From assembly GCA_030762175.1 (NCBI GenBank), contig CM060843.1, positions 32,336,001 through 32,400,000 on the forward strand: a DNA stretch of 64,000 nt. The letters run 5' to 3'. A model generated the notes under the pieces. That model was not told the DNA's origin. It worked only from the letters and a program-made list of their open reading frames with translations, and searched no databases. The stretch comes from Metallyticus violacea (lineage: Eukaryota > Arthropoda > Insecta > Mantodea > Metallyticidae). Both the position numbers and the translations under genes were made by a program. Of this stretch, positions 23,347 through 34,900 are shown in pieces; position 1 is the first letter of the stretch; every line of letters begins with the position of its first letter.

Positions 23347-23756
23347 CATTCAAATCCTAGCATCCTCATGCCTCCAAAATAGTGATGAAGAATTACAGAT
23401 GGTTCATGTACAAGCTCTATTTGTGAAGTCTCCGGCATCACTGATAAAACCATCGTTGGTTTCTGACCAATTGCTGCAGATTATACCCAAAGTTGCAGAA
23501 TCTGAAGAAGACACCAAGTAATTGCAGGAAGAACCTTCAACAACAAAGTGGAAAAGGAGCTGGAGGCCTTGAAAGGCAGCCTCTGGGGCAAAATAATGGA
23601 GCAAATAAAGATGAAGGCAAGGCATATGCATACAAAATTGGACAAGCTTATTATGGAACTTCCTGCTCATGTGTTTCAGGAGCCTGTGGCTAATTATTTC
23701 TATAGGCAGAATGTATTGTTATAGGAAGCAATATGGGACAAGCTAAAGCCCCTTTT

Positions 23757-23809
23757 AAGTATGCATGTATTCTTTCATCTTTTCATGATGAAAGAATACA
23801 TGCATACTT
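23757..23809. repeat. Perfect 23 bp hairpin
   Basis: Arm 23757-23779 (aagtatgcatgtattctttc...) and 23787-23809 are exact reverse complements separated by a 7 base loop. Confidence 0.97.
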
Positions 23810-24129
23810 CAATAGCTCATCAGGAACAAATCAGAAATCTCAGCAGACTCTTGAGGCAATGTGAGAGGGTCACTGAAGCTTCAATAAAATGCACTAAGAG
23901 TACTGAGGTTTCCTGTATTGAACATAAATTGTGAAAGATTTTTTATAATTTACTTGCATTCTAACTGACTGGAGAACAAATATGAATATAAAAAACTTTA
24001 AGTTCTTGTCAGAATACAAATATAAATGTAAACAGTGAGGTTTTCAGAATGTAGAATAAGATTTGTAAAAATTTTACCATTTTTTTTTTATAAATTAGTG
24101 AATAGATTAACTGTACATTTAGTTGTAAA

Positions 24130-24420
24130 TTATAATTAATCTGTAGTCTAACACACTCTTATACTTAACTTAATTTTAAATACAATGGGACCGGTTTCGA
24201 AGAGTCCTCTCATCTTCAACCAACTAGATGATTGGTATCATACCAGTCGTCAAGTTGATTGAAGATGGAGAGGATGTCTCTTTGAAACTGTTATAAAGTT
24301 CAATTGAACTTTAACCTGGCTGAAGATGGGAACTAATGTTCTCGAAACCAGTTCCATACATTTATGAAAAGTAAGTGAAGCTTTAAGAGTGTGTAGTTCA
24401 ACTGAATCATACAAATTTTG
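24130..24420. mobile_element. Chimeric PLE termini: family B foldback joined to family A end
   Basis: 24135-24235 is the family B terminus in minus orientation (gtctaacacactcttatact..., gggaccggtttcgaagag). 24240-24300 is its inverted partner (gattgaagatggagaggatg). This runs straight into a family A plus-orientation terminus (24305-24420: ggctgaagatgggaactaat, ttctcgaaaccagttcc, gtaagtgaagctttaagagt). No coding sequence is present. Confidence 0.72.
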
Positions 24421-24543
24421 TCTTATTTACCCAAGAAGTTAAGGACATTTTATTCAAGAAATTTGAGGGTCCCTAGGAATGACTCATATGCATGCACCCA
24501 TGCATGCAAACCTACTCCCACTTATATAAACATATAATGCATT

Positions 24544-25716
24544 AATTGGTATCATTGTATGAATCAGTTGAACTACACACTCTTAAAGCTTCACTCACTT
24601 TTCATAAATGTAGACGATATATTTGCCATAGTTAACAAAAAAACTCATTGACGATGCCTTAAAACTTCTAAATATTCAAGATAAAAACATATCATTTACA
24701 TACGAAATAGAAACAGATAATATGCTGCCATTCTTGGATATTAAAATAATGAAATGCCAAGAAAAACTTAAATTTGGAATATACAGAAAGAATACACATG
24801 CAGATAATCACATCAAAGCTGACAGTTTTAACCCCACAGCACACAAACATGCAGTAACTAACAGTTTAACACACTGGCTAGTTAACCTACAAATTAGCAA
24901 AGATGAATATTTTAAAGAATACATACAAATAGAAGAAACAGCAGTTAAAAATGGTTTTAAAAAAGAACTAGTTCATAAAAAGGTGCAGAAATTCAAGAGA
25001 CAAAAACATATCAAAGAAACCACACTTTCAGCAACAAAAGATAAACTAATTTTTAAAAAATTAACATATCATCCATGGGCCACAAAAAAAATTCAGAATA
25101 TTCTTAAAGATTTTAATATCAGGTTGGCACCGATTAATAGATTTAATGTTAAAAATTTAATGACAGTATTCCACAAGAAGAAAAATCAGGTATTTACAAA
25201 ATAAACTGCAGAATGTGAAAAAATCTACATCGGAAAAACAAATAGAAACATAGGCACACGGTTAAAGGAACATTTCAGGAACATAAAGTACAAGCAAATA
25301 GAGAAATCAGCATTAGCATATCATTTTTGGACACAAAATCACGACATAATAAATAAAGCAAAATTATTAAAATCAGTACAAGGACCTACGGAATTAGCAA
25401 CCTGGGAGAAAATCTACATCTACAAATACAAAGACAGCATAATGAACTTCGACATTGTTGGGAATGAAAACATAAACTGCAAGTTTATCACACCGCCACC
25501 AGAGTAGAATATACATTCCCACAGCTCAACGAATGATCTGACAGTTGAACTTTAGCATGGCTGAAGATGGGAACTAAATGTTCTCGAAACCGGTTCCATA
25601 TATTTATGAAAAGTAAGTGAAGCTTTAAGAGTGTGTAGTTCAACTGAGTCATACAATGATATCAATAAATATGATTGGTTTCACTGTGCAAGTTCCAATT
25701 TACATTTAAGTTTTAA
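24544..25716 (+). mobile_element. PLE family A copy with 12 bp target duplication
   Basis: It is flanked by atataatgcatt at 24532-24543 and 25717-25728. The left end is an inverted terminus (24544-24611) fused directly to the RT catalytic region (VDDIFAIV at about 24612). The coding strand continues as MLPFLDIKIMKCQEKLKFGI (24722 on) to 25204. After a frameshift comes the GIY-YIG part (about 25193-25260, YIGKTNRNIGTRLKEHFRN), ending ...ITPPPE near 25507. The right terminus has a hammerhead-like core (25561-25596) and ttcactgtgcaagttcc. PLEs insert by RT primed from a target nick made by the GIY-YIG endonuclease. Frameshifts and the missing 5' RT half show that this copy is dead. Confidence 0.88.
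25557..25600 (+). ncRNA. Candidate hammerhead ribozyme core in PLE A terminus
   Basis: In order: ATGG (stem I 5'), CTGAAGA (catalytic CUGANGA box), GGGAAC-loop-GTTCTC (stem II with one G-U pair), GAAA, the tiny stem III AC-CG-GT, then T (cleavage triplet GUU) and CCAT (stem I 3', complementary to ATGG). PLEs are known to carry hammerhead motifs with very short stem III. Activity is not shown. Confidence 0.65.
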
Positions 25717-25773
25717 ATATAATGCATTGCTACTAATTTTAAATACAATGTTGTAAAACATGATGCATTTTAC

Positions 25774-25868
25774 CTGCCAGGCATCTTTTCATTTTCATGT
25801 AAGCAGGTGAAGGCAGCAATGATAACTGATGCAGCTGTGAAAGTATAGCCTGCATCTACACCAGATAC
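25774..25868 (-). CDS. SCCPDH-like oxidoreductase, penultimate exon
   Basis: It is bounded by an acceptor (ttttgtacag) and a donor (gtaaaa, with cag before it) on the minus strand. It encodes VSGVDAGYTFTAASVIIAAF followed by TCLHENEKMPG and two bases of the next codon. This matches the VxGPEAGY.AT..A.VQAA.TLL segment of SCCPDH proteins, which precedes the final GGV block. It begins in phase 0, continuing from ...MIVK of the exon at 31825-31658. A PLE with intact target duplications ends only 45 bp beyond its donor site. Confidence 0.85.
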
Positions 25869-26077
25869 CTGTACAAAATATAAACATAAATAACAAAATA
25901 TATAATTATCATTAGCGAAATGAACAAACCTTACTAACTCATTTAATAATGAAATCTTATGCTAATTCAAAATAAATCTAATGGGGCACCAAATCAATTT
26001 ACAGTGAATATAACACTTCATAAGCACAGAATGTCTAAGTTCTACGTGAATTTAATCTACATCCATTTATAATTGAA

Positions 26078-26255
26078 AGCTGTCTGCTAGGAAATTTTTG
26101 GCTCTTAAATTTTCTTCCTCTCTCCAATTTTTCTCCTACATTGTTGTGTATGCATCCTTTTTTTCAAACATGGAAGAAATATCTTGTTCAGCAAAATATT
26201 CCTGGATTTCAAAATATAAAAGTGATAGTGATTATTTCCTTCTACGTATTTAAAA
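26078..26255. repeat. Dispersed repeat, copy 2
   Basis: Homologous to 21183-21370: ctgctaggaaatttttg, ttcttcctctctccaatttt, gaagaaatatcttgttcagc. Similarity stops near 26255, before the PLE-like terminus present in copy 1. Confidence 0.75.
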
Positions 26256-26977
26256 TGTAGCCCCTCAAAGCATAAATAAATACAAACAATAGTCAACTTA
26301 TATAAAAGAAAAACTGATATAATGATAATACTATGAGATTCCAGTGTATTTTCCATCTTTATAATGCTAAGTGTCTCTCGTTACAGCAACAAAATAATTT
26401 TGATATCATTCTGCTATAATGACCTACATTATGTTTTGTTTTTGATGAAAGTAATATCAAATGTCCACTATCAGCTGTTTTCACATTAATAGTGCCTTGT
26501 AACTTTTTCCCTTTCTTGCTAAGCAATAAACCAATTACTGAAATCTGCTGTTTGCAGAAGCAGTTAGCCAGTTTATGACTTTATGATCGGCTTCTGGTAA
26601 CAGCTCCTTTCAGTGAAATGTAGAGATGTTTTATTTTTGGCAGTCCTTGTTAAATGGATGAATAAAATTTGTTGTTAACCAAAGATGAAAGGAAGTTCTG
26701 TTCCATTGTTTTACTCTATAAAGTGAAGTCTTATTCAGTGTGAAGACAGTATGCAGTGAACGTTAATGAACAAGTACAATGTTAAAAAAAATCAATAAGT
26801 TTAGAAAAAAAGAATTTAGATGGAAAATGAAGCAGGTGAATTGGAAGATTTTCTCACTCAACATGAAGAAAAGGAAATCAAACAATGAAGTTTAACAGAC
26901 AGTATTTTGATTCAGCATGGAAATGTTTGAAGAAAGCAGTTGCAGATTATGTGGATAGTGCAACATTAAAATGAAGA

Positions 26978-27172
26978 CACAGAACATTTTGAATGGAGGT
27001 TCTATAAATCTACCAGAAAGTTCTTCATTTTGCCACCATGCTCGGAGTTCCAAATTTTAATGCCATTTATAAATAGTTTTACCAAAATGGTGGCACAGAA
27101 CATTTTGATATGAGATCCTATAACCTGCCAGAAAGTTCTTCATTTTGCTACTTGGAGTTTCAAATTTCAGCA
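26978..27172. repeat. ~80 bp direct duplication, 116 bp offset
   Basis: cacagaacattttga...agaaagttcttcattttgc...ttcaaattt occurs from 26978 and again from 27094. The intervening bases contain accaaaatggtggca, an inverted echo of ttgccaccat at the first copy's end. Confidence 0.8.
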
Positions 27173-27332
27173 CTTCAAAGAAAGATGTCTTTAAAAGATG
27201 GCTGAGGAAGAAAATTGTGCTCCCATTGCTGATGCTAGCTCTTGGCAAGAACATAAAATAAAAATAATCTTAATATAAATACAACCAAAGTTCATTTAAG
27301 AACTTTATAAAAATTATAATAAATTTTTAAAA

Positions 27333-29240
27333 AATTCTGTTGGAATTCACACAGTGAAGCTAGTTCAATGTAAATTCTATCTAATCTGTCGTCTAACATG
27401 CTCTTATGCTTCACTTTTAAATATGGTGGAACTGGTTTCGAAGAGACATGCTTTCCATCTTCAACCAACTTGATGACTGGTAGGAAAAACTAACATTTAT
27501 GAGGACCCATGGCTCAGTTCTGGTGGTGTTTTTTTATAAATTGGAAATTTGTATTACATTCACCTGTAATGTCGAAATTCATAAGATGATGTTTATGAAG
27601 TAAATCTTCTCCCATATGTCCAATTCTCTACATCTGTGTGCTTCTTTTTATTTCCTTTTTTTATGTTGTGAAAAACATAGTTAAAACAAAACAATCCTAA
27701 TATAGCCAGAATATATGGGTTACCTAAAATCCACAAACCTGGGTTGGGCATGAGACCCATCATTAATAATATAAATACCCCTACACATTTTCTAGCAAAA
27801 TGACTTACAGACAGATTAATAGCTCTACTAAGGTTTCAAAGTAGAAACATGAAACTCATTCCAATTGATAGAAAAAAATAACAGATTTTAAAGTTCTACC
27901 CTCTGATATTTTAGTTTCTTTCAACGTAGTATTGTTATTCCATAGTATTCCAATTGACGAGTTTTTATCATTTTTGAATGATTGGTCAAAGAAGACATGA
28001 ATTAATGAAACTCACAGGAAAGAAGATGTCCACCTTACTAACATCTGTATTAACCGGTTCTATTTTAATTTTGCAGGAGAATCCTATAAACAGAAAACAG
28101 GACTGACAATGGGAAATCCCTTGTCCCCCTTTCTGGCACATTTATTCATGAGTACATTGGAAACTCACATAATTTCCGCCTTTCCACATTATTTTAAATG
28201 CTGGTACAGATACATTAACAACATTTTTAGTATAGTGAAAAAAGAATTAGTTGAAAATGCTTTAAAAATTTTAAATACACAAGACAGGAATTATACTCTT
28301 CACACTTGAAACAGAAACAATGGCAATGTTGCCATTTTGAGATATAAAAATTAATAAGATTGATGGAAATTTAGAATTTGGAATTTATAGATTGGATACT
28401 CACATATATAACTATATAAAATCAAATGGGTTCAACCCCATAGCTCACAGGCACACAATTTTTAACAACTTAACATATGGATTGGTGAATTTACCAATCA
28501 GTAAAGAGGAGTACAAAAAAGAATTTGAGAGGATACAAGAGATTGCTATTATAAATGGTTTAAATAAAAATTTAGTAAACAAAATCTTAATAGATTCCTA
28601 AAGAAAAAAATTGATCAAGAATAGCACCACACTATTATTAACTGAAAAAGAGAGACTGGTTTTTAAAAAATTTACCCACCATCCAGTAGCTATGAATAAA
28701 TTCCAAAAAATGTTTAAAGGTTTTGACATTAAATTGGCACCTGTTAACAGATACAATCTAAAAAATGCTTTAGTGGACAACTCTTTTAATAACATTCCAC
28801 AGCAGAAAAAGTCAGGCATCTACAAAATAACATATAAAGAATGTGATAAGATATATGGTGGAAGAATTAAAAGGAACATCTCATAAATGTTAAGTACAAA
28901 CAGATACATAGGTCAGCTGTGGCACACCATTTTTGGACAGATAATCATGACATAAAAATGAAATACAGTTACTTAAAGAAGCACACGGACGTAGAGAATT
29001 GGACACATGGGAGAAGATTTACTTCATAAACATAGGGATCATCTTATGAATTTTGACATTATATGAGAATGTAAAAAATTTCCAGTTTATAAAAAATCAC
29101 CACGAGGGCGAAGCCATGGGTCCTCATAAAGTTGGTTGAAGTTGGAGAGCATGTCTCTTCAAAACCGGTCCCACCATATTCAAAATTAAGTGAAGCATAT
29201 GAGTGTGTTAGATGACAGATTAGATACAATTTACATACAA
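27333..29240 (+). mobile_element. PLE family B element with inverted termini and YINN active site
   Basis: The ends are inverted copies: 27333-27560 (minus-oriented end, including aattctgttggaattcacac and gtctaacatgctcttatgct) and about 29100-29240. The minus-oriented left end also repeats the last protein-coding bases. The plus strand codes in order: IYGLPKIHKPGLGMRPIINN (27705, RT motif region), YKQKTGLTMGNPLSPFLAHL (28088, motif B), WYRYINNIFSIV (28205) where the catalytic YVDD should be, FGIYRLDTH...ISKEEYKKEF (to 28601), HHPVAMNKFQKMF..., and GIYKITYKECDKIYGGRIKR (GIY-YIG endonuclease, 28818). Several stops and frameshifts are present. Replacement of both catalytic Asp by Asn would inactivate the RT. 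Confidence 0.87.
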
Positions 29241-29560
29241 CCCTGAAGTTGTCTTTAATGCAGATGAAATTGCATGGTTTTTCAAAATGATGCCATAGAA
29301 AATAATGACTCAAAATAAAGAAATGTGCAAGTGAGGAAAATGCAAAGTATACCTTACAGTTCTACTCTATATAAATGCTACATGCACCATGAAGCTCAGG
29401 CTCACTCCATTCAGCAAATCTTAGATGCTTAAAAAAAGTAAAAAAATTTGCCAGGCAATAAAACATTTATTGTTTGTGACAAATCTAAAGTTACATTTGA
29501 ACCGAGTTTTGTATATAGTTCCTAATGTTTAAATGCATTACCATTATTTTACAACTTTCA
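29241..29560. other. Unassigned intron sequence
   Basis: Nothing supportable. Confidence 0.3.
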
Positions 29561-30130
29561 TTTCAGTTCATTATATGGCTAACAGCAAGACTTAGATGAC
29601 TAGCATTGTGTTCGGTGAATGGCTTCTTTCCCTGGACAAGCAGATGGGGAGAGGAAAAATATAAAGGCTGTGCTGCAGGTGGACAGCTGTAGTGCTCACA
29701 GTAATCTCAAATTGAAAAGTGCAACTTTCCACCTAAAGGTATTTCTATCTCTGGACAAGAAAACCATTAAGAAATTCAAAATAAAGTACTGTAGCCAATT
29801 CATATAAAGAATGAGAAAAAAAAAGGGGGGGGGGGAAGGCCATTCAACATTGACATCAAGCTAGCATGTGACATGGTTTCCAGAAGTTGGTGGGATGATG
29901 AGTAAAACATTGTGAACAGTTAAAGGAAAGCAACACTGTTTATGTAGGCCTGTGTCTTATTTGTGATTTGAGAAAAGAGTTAATGCAGCTCTGGCAATGT
30001 ATGCTAAGTCACTGGGATGAATATAGGAGTGTCAATTTGTGATTGTGTGTCAGTGGAAAAATCTCAGATTTTCCTGACTGCATTGATGATTTACATCATT
30101 GCAGAAATAAAGAGGGAAAAAAAAGGTGGT
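29560..30130 (+). pseudogene. pogo/Tigger (Jerky-like) DDE transposase fragment
   Basis: FGEWLLSLDKQMG-like reading (29611-29660) is followed by VDSCSAHSNLKLKSATFHL (29680-29740), which corresponds to the DNC.(A/P)H segment of pogo-type DDE domains with Asn replaced by Ser. Then comes FNIDIKLACDMVSRSWWDD (29843-29900), like the helical segment after the DDE core. It is frameshifted and disrupted by an A/G tract. It belongs to a different copy from the pogo element at 59761-61043, which lacks this part. Confidence 0.65.
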
Positions 30131-30300
30131 GGAGGAGGACGATGATGATGATGATGATGATGATGAAGAAGAAGAGGAGAAAAGGAGGGGAGGGGGAGTG
30201 GGAGAATGAGGAGGAGGTGGAGAAGAAGAAGAAGAAGAAGAAGAAGAAGAAGAAGAAGAAGAAGAAGAAGAAGAAGAAGAAGAAGAAGAAGAAGAAGAAA
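30106..30300. repeat. Long purine tract: (GAT)n and (GAA)~26
   Basis: Almost purely purine for ~195 bp except the GAT units. It holds a GATGAT run at about 30141-30165, G-rich interruptions, then about 26 GAA units (30221-30300). Low-complexity frames on both strands here are artefacts. On the sense strand of the host gene it is (TTC)n. Confidence 0.95.
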
Positions 30301-31657
30301 CAGCACTGGTTTTGATAACAAAACAACATCAATTTCATTTTTGGAACTGGTGGGACATATGGATAAGATTCAGGGTGCTGAAACTTTGCTACAATGTGTT
30401 ACTAAAGACCAATTTAATAATTACTTTGGAATTCATAACATCACTTTTTATTAAGCAAGCTAAGAAATGCAAAAATCACAAAAAAAATAAAGACTTCCTT
30501 TATAAAGTAAAAAGTATTACATTTTTTGTAAATGTTATAATATAATGTGCTGTAATATACTGCATTTTAAGTTTCTTAGTAAAGTTAATTGTAATTTTTT
30601 AACTGTAGACTGCCTGACACTCAATGAATATAAGTATATATTGTAGCCCCTTCATATAACTATAATCCTTAAAAAGATAAAATGTATTAAAATCATATCA
30701 CTTTATAATCATTTTACACAGGTTTGAACATATATAAAAAAAAAATAAATAAAAACCTTAAAAGAAGCAAACAAATAAATGCATGAAACAAGTTGCTTTA
30801 GCAAGCACTAATCAAGAAAGTATATGAAAGCAATTTTATCTTAGCCATTTTGGATAATATATATGCAAACTCAGAATAGAGTGGCCTCTTCTAATTTTAT
30901 TAGATATTATTAAATAATGATGTGATCATTATTTAATAATAATGATCACTACATTGCCTGTTTCTTCTCATTTCTTCTCTTACATTTAATTGAGTTTCCC
31001 AGACTCCAAAAAGGGTCATCCATCATTCAAGATATCTCAAAATAATGCTGCTTTCCTGACACCATATGGCTTTGGTGACTGCCCTAGTCTAGAACAGTCA
31101 CACTTCCAAGTCACATCCTGCAGTATACAGATAAAGGACTCAAAATTCTGTCAAAATGGTATAACATAAATGGTACCCGAGCCTGGTATGTGCCAGGGCA
31201 TATGAGCACAATCCTCTTATAATGGTTCATTTATTGCAGCTTATCTGCTACATAAACATACTGGACAACTACCAGATTATGAATAAAATCATTAATAGAG
31301 AGGAAATACAAAAATATAAAAAATAAAATGTTCACACATATAAAACTGTGGAACATACATGTGGAAATCTAAGGAATGCTGGCAGGGAGATAAGGAAATA
31401 TGAACAATTAACCAGAAGCAGGATTAGATGGACCATCAATTACTTCTACTTCACAATTCATGTAACAAACAGATCATATGAAATGATAGCTACTAATTCA
31501 ACTTTCATAAAAGATTTAAGCTATAGCAACATAAAAAAATGTTGCTCCAATAGGTACTGTATCCCAAAGTCTAATAAATGCAAATTCTAACAGAAATTTG
31601 CAAGTTAGCACACATTTGTTTCATTCATAATCACATTTCTATTGTTTATTTTATTAC
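30301..31657. other. Unassigned intron sequence with one hairpin
   Basis: A perfect 15 bp hairpin lies at 30906-30920 / 30926-30940. The 80-codon frame at 31348-31590 has no known motif. No other feature. Confidence 0.4.
30906..30940. repeat. Perfect 15 bp hairpin
   Basis: attattaaataatga (30906-30920), loop tgtga, then the exact reverse complement (30926-30940). Confidence 0.93.
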
Positions 31658-31825
31658 CTTGACTATCATGTGTTTGTTTGGAGGTGATGAATGCACATCC
31701 GTTGGTTCTGGCAATTTTTCAGTCCAACCTTCTCCAAATAGTGTCACAGAAAAATAGGAATTTTTCCTTGATTCTTCTGTGGGGCCTTCATGACTTATCA
31801 TTCCCAATGAAAATATTTTTGGATG
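31658..31825 (-). CDS. SCCPDH-like oxidoreductase, internal exon (56 codons)
   Basis: Acceptor cttctttcccag and donor gtaata on the minus strand. The exon is exactly 168 bp, phase 0 at both ends, fully open, and reads HPKIFSLGMISHEGPTEES, then RKNSYFSVTLFGEGWTEKL, ending ...NKHMIVK. The FSxGxxSxEGPTxExxxxxxFxxTxxGxGW pattern is diagnostic of the SCCPDH C-terminal half. It joins ...GRHLLLD of the exon at 47219-46982 and VSGVDAGY of the exon at 25868-25774. Confidence 0.88.
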
Positions 31826-31999
31826 CTGGGAAAGAAGAGGAAAAGCATTATTTTTGCATAGACTTCACTATTAATGTGTTCTAAGCTAGTAATATTCACT
31901 GCAGATTTATTATAAACACTGTTACAAACTTGACACTGGATATACAGTTACCAAATAAAGCATCTGGGGAAGGCATTTCAGCTCTTAAATTTTTGTACA

Positions 32000-34900
32000 T
32001 CTCTGAGGCGAGTGAATCATTACATGACCAATGGCAGTAAGACACATATGAATCACTACAAAAGAACAGATTTCCCTTTCACTGTAACTATTTCAGCATT
32101 TAGGAAAAGGGCATTAGATATACATTACATTATATACTATTTACTAAAAAGCATGAAATTATGGATTGATGGAAGGAAACAGGAAGTGAGTCAGAGGCGA
32201 AACATGAATGAACAGATAACGAGAAATGGCGAGTCAGTGAAATATCCGAACTAGAAATTGCAATGGGGCTCGAGTTTGAGGAAAGAAGGGTGGTATGAGA
32301 CATGGGTGGTATGAGGAGCGGAAAAAGAAGAGGAAACCCTTTATGATGTCACCAAGAAGGCAAGTCATAACATACAAGATGGAAAGGGCAGAAGTAATGG
32401 CTTTGTCATCAGTCGAGAGAAGAATGCATGGTAGTGTTGGTGGCAATGGACTTAAAGTGGTGTGAACTACCGAGGGCAGCAAGATAGAGATAGCTGATAA
32501 GGATAATGCAGGTGCAGGCAAAAAAAGTACCAGGTATAGAGCGAAGTGAAGAAATTTAAGGGAGGATGGACTGGTTCAAGGTAAGAAATGGACTGGAAAG
32601 TGGTGTTTAAGACCAAAAATGATAAGTGGTGAGGTGTTTGAAGCGCAACAGATAGAAGACATGACAGTAATGGTTGAGACTTGGTTGGATAAGGATGAAA
32701 AGACAGGAGTGGAAGGTTATGATTATGTAGCTGATCATGGTATAAGAAAGAGTAATAGAGGGATAGGGGTATTTATAAATAAGAGTTGTGCAGTAAATGT
32801 GAATTAGAAGAAGGGCAAGTAATGTGGTTAAAGATATATAAGATGAAGGAATTACACTATGCTTACAATTAGGTACAGTGTATAACCCTCTGAGTCATCA
32901 GAGTTTTACAATGAAAATTTGTAGTTAAAAATAATGATAGCATGGAGAAATTAACTAGACAGTACCTTAGTATTAAGTTTATTATAATTGGCAATTTAAT
33001 GCCAGAGTTGATAATAGAGGAGTGGGTAAGGAAAAGTAAAGATAAGGTGCTAAATAAGGTAGGTAGAAAATTGGTCCAGTTCTGTGAGCTGAATAATTTA
33101 ATTATGTGCAATGGTTTAAGAGGTGAAGACAAGAAGGAGAATTTACATTTATGAATATAGTCAGAGTGTGATAGACTATATGGTATTTAGTTAAGGAATC
33201 GACCAAGTGTTGGAAGATTTCAAAATCCTGGAAGTGATAACAGGTAGTGCACATTTTCTACCAAAATTGAGGCTGAGTTTAGGGGAATGCTATAAGAAGG
33301 AAGAAACAATAGAAATGAAATATATAAAATGTTTTAGATGGAAAGGGAATATGCTGAACTTTTCTGGGAGAATTTGATATCTAAAATAGGGGAAATAAGA
33401 AAGTATAAAATTCTAGAGGCACTGAAGGTTAGAAAGATAAGAGTGAGCATTGGAAAAGATGGTAAGGTGGGGAGGAAGTAAAATGGAAGTGAATCAAAGA
33501 GGAAATGCAATAGGTTATGGATGGTATGATGGAAAGTGTGTTAAGGTAAAGAAAGAAATGTTTAGGGATTTAATAAGGTGGAGAAGGTCAGAAGAGGAAG
33601 ATGATAGGCAAAATTTTTTGTTCAAAAAAAAAAGGGATATAAGTGCCTAGTGCAAGATAGAAATAGTGACGTCAAAGAATGGGTGAAAAAATTAAAGGAG
33701 CAATGATAGCTTGGACAGTAAACATATATGGTCAATTATGAAGGATGTCTTACGGAAGAGAAGCGTAGGAAATAAGATAACCCCAAGGAAGAGGAAGAAT
33801 TACTTTAGAAACCTGTTAGGTGGCAAAAATATCTCGAGTTATGAATTAAATTTAGACAATACTGTGTATAGAATAGAAAGTTGAGGTAAAGGGTTTACTA
33901 TGAATGAGGTAGCGTACCAGATTAAAAAGTTTAAAAAGAAAAAGGCTACAGAAATAGATGGAATTCCAGGTGAATTTTGAAAGCTTTTGGGGAAATGGAA
34001 GGAGGTATTAGGCTGCAAACAGAATTATTAAATAGAGTTAAGGAAAAGAAGGTAATATCCAAAAGTTGAAAAGTTAACATGATCATTCCAATATACAAAG
34101 TAAAAGGTGGTATAAATAACCCTAGTAACTTCAAGGAATTAGTCCACTATCAATTATAAGTCAAATATACATTGGTATATTTGCAGGATTTTTTTTTTAA
34201 TGCCCATTTTTACTGCTGAGGCACCACAGGCAGTAAGCAGGAAGGTTGCATGAATGGGCAGAAATGTAATGTAAATTATCAGAATTTCAAGTAGGTTTTA
34301 GAAAAGTAAGAACAATAGGTAATATAAAGACAATTCCTAACACAGTGGGTAAATATTTAAGAAATAAAAGGGGTAGGATATACATTTTCTTTGCTGTTTT
34401 GAGAAAGCATTTGATACAACATGGATGCATTTTTTTTTTATTGATATAAATCAATATGGACGCTCTGTAACAGCTCAGGTCATCAGTGTCCCATTCAACT
34501 CAGAGCGTGAAACGGCCGACAAATTTTGCTCAGAGGCCTCTCTTTCAGGTTTGAGGTTCTTTTTCGTGCCGTAAATGTACGACACGGGACCCACAGCTTT
34601 ACTTCCCTTCTGAAGGAAGTCATACTTAGGATTTTTACGCCCGAAAATATCCATCGGTCCTGGCTTGGGTTTAGAAGGCAAGTATGGTAACCACTACACC
34701 ACCAGGACCGACTATATGGATGCATTGGCATATAAACTTAGTAACAAATTTATTTTAGTACTTCAAAAATTATATGAAGGAAGAATGTATTGTGTTGGAT
34801 GTGAAGATAAAAGATTTACAGACTATAAAATTCAAAATTTAGGCTTAAGACAGGGACGTAAATTGAGTCCAATATTATTTAATTTATTTACAGACAAAAT

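Larger units (their letters stand above)
22860..23900 (+). pseudogene. hAT-like transposase remnant
   Basis: The plus frame at 23070-23360 reads RKKRYAFLQFLQEKDF..., then HIPVPIWWNSWLEAVEWLAD, which resembles the P.P(T)RWNSW... block of hAT-type and related transposases (here IWWNSW in place of TRWNSW). Later blocks near 23680-23900 are weakly compatible with the C-terminal half. Stops are frequent and no termini were found. It is also unusual in carrying a long-range 38 bp inverted repeat and a 23 bp hairpin. Confidence 0.45.
25729..27332. other. Intron sequence around the 25.8 kb exon, with repeat pieces
   Basis: Apart from the coding exon (25774-25868) and the dispersed repeat at 26078-26255, it holds a duplicated ~80 bp segment (26978-27060 and 27094-27172). 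No other gene is supported. Confidence 0.4.

Noticed and set aside
26820..27250. Transposase-like coding near 27 kb
   Set aside because: Short readings in several frames did not form any ordered motif set; only the local duplication is supportable.
30043..30338. Open frames of poly-Lys/Arg/Glu and poly-Leu/Phe
   Set aside because: They are translations of the GAA/GAT microsatellite on both strands.
34475..34731. Two overlapping minus frames of 68-78 codons
   Set aside because: They translate a tRNA-derived SINE; the 44.5 kb copy gives parallel frames.
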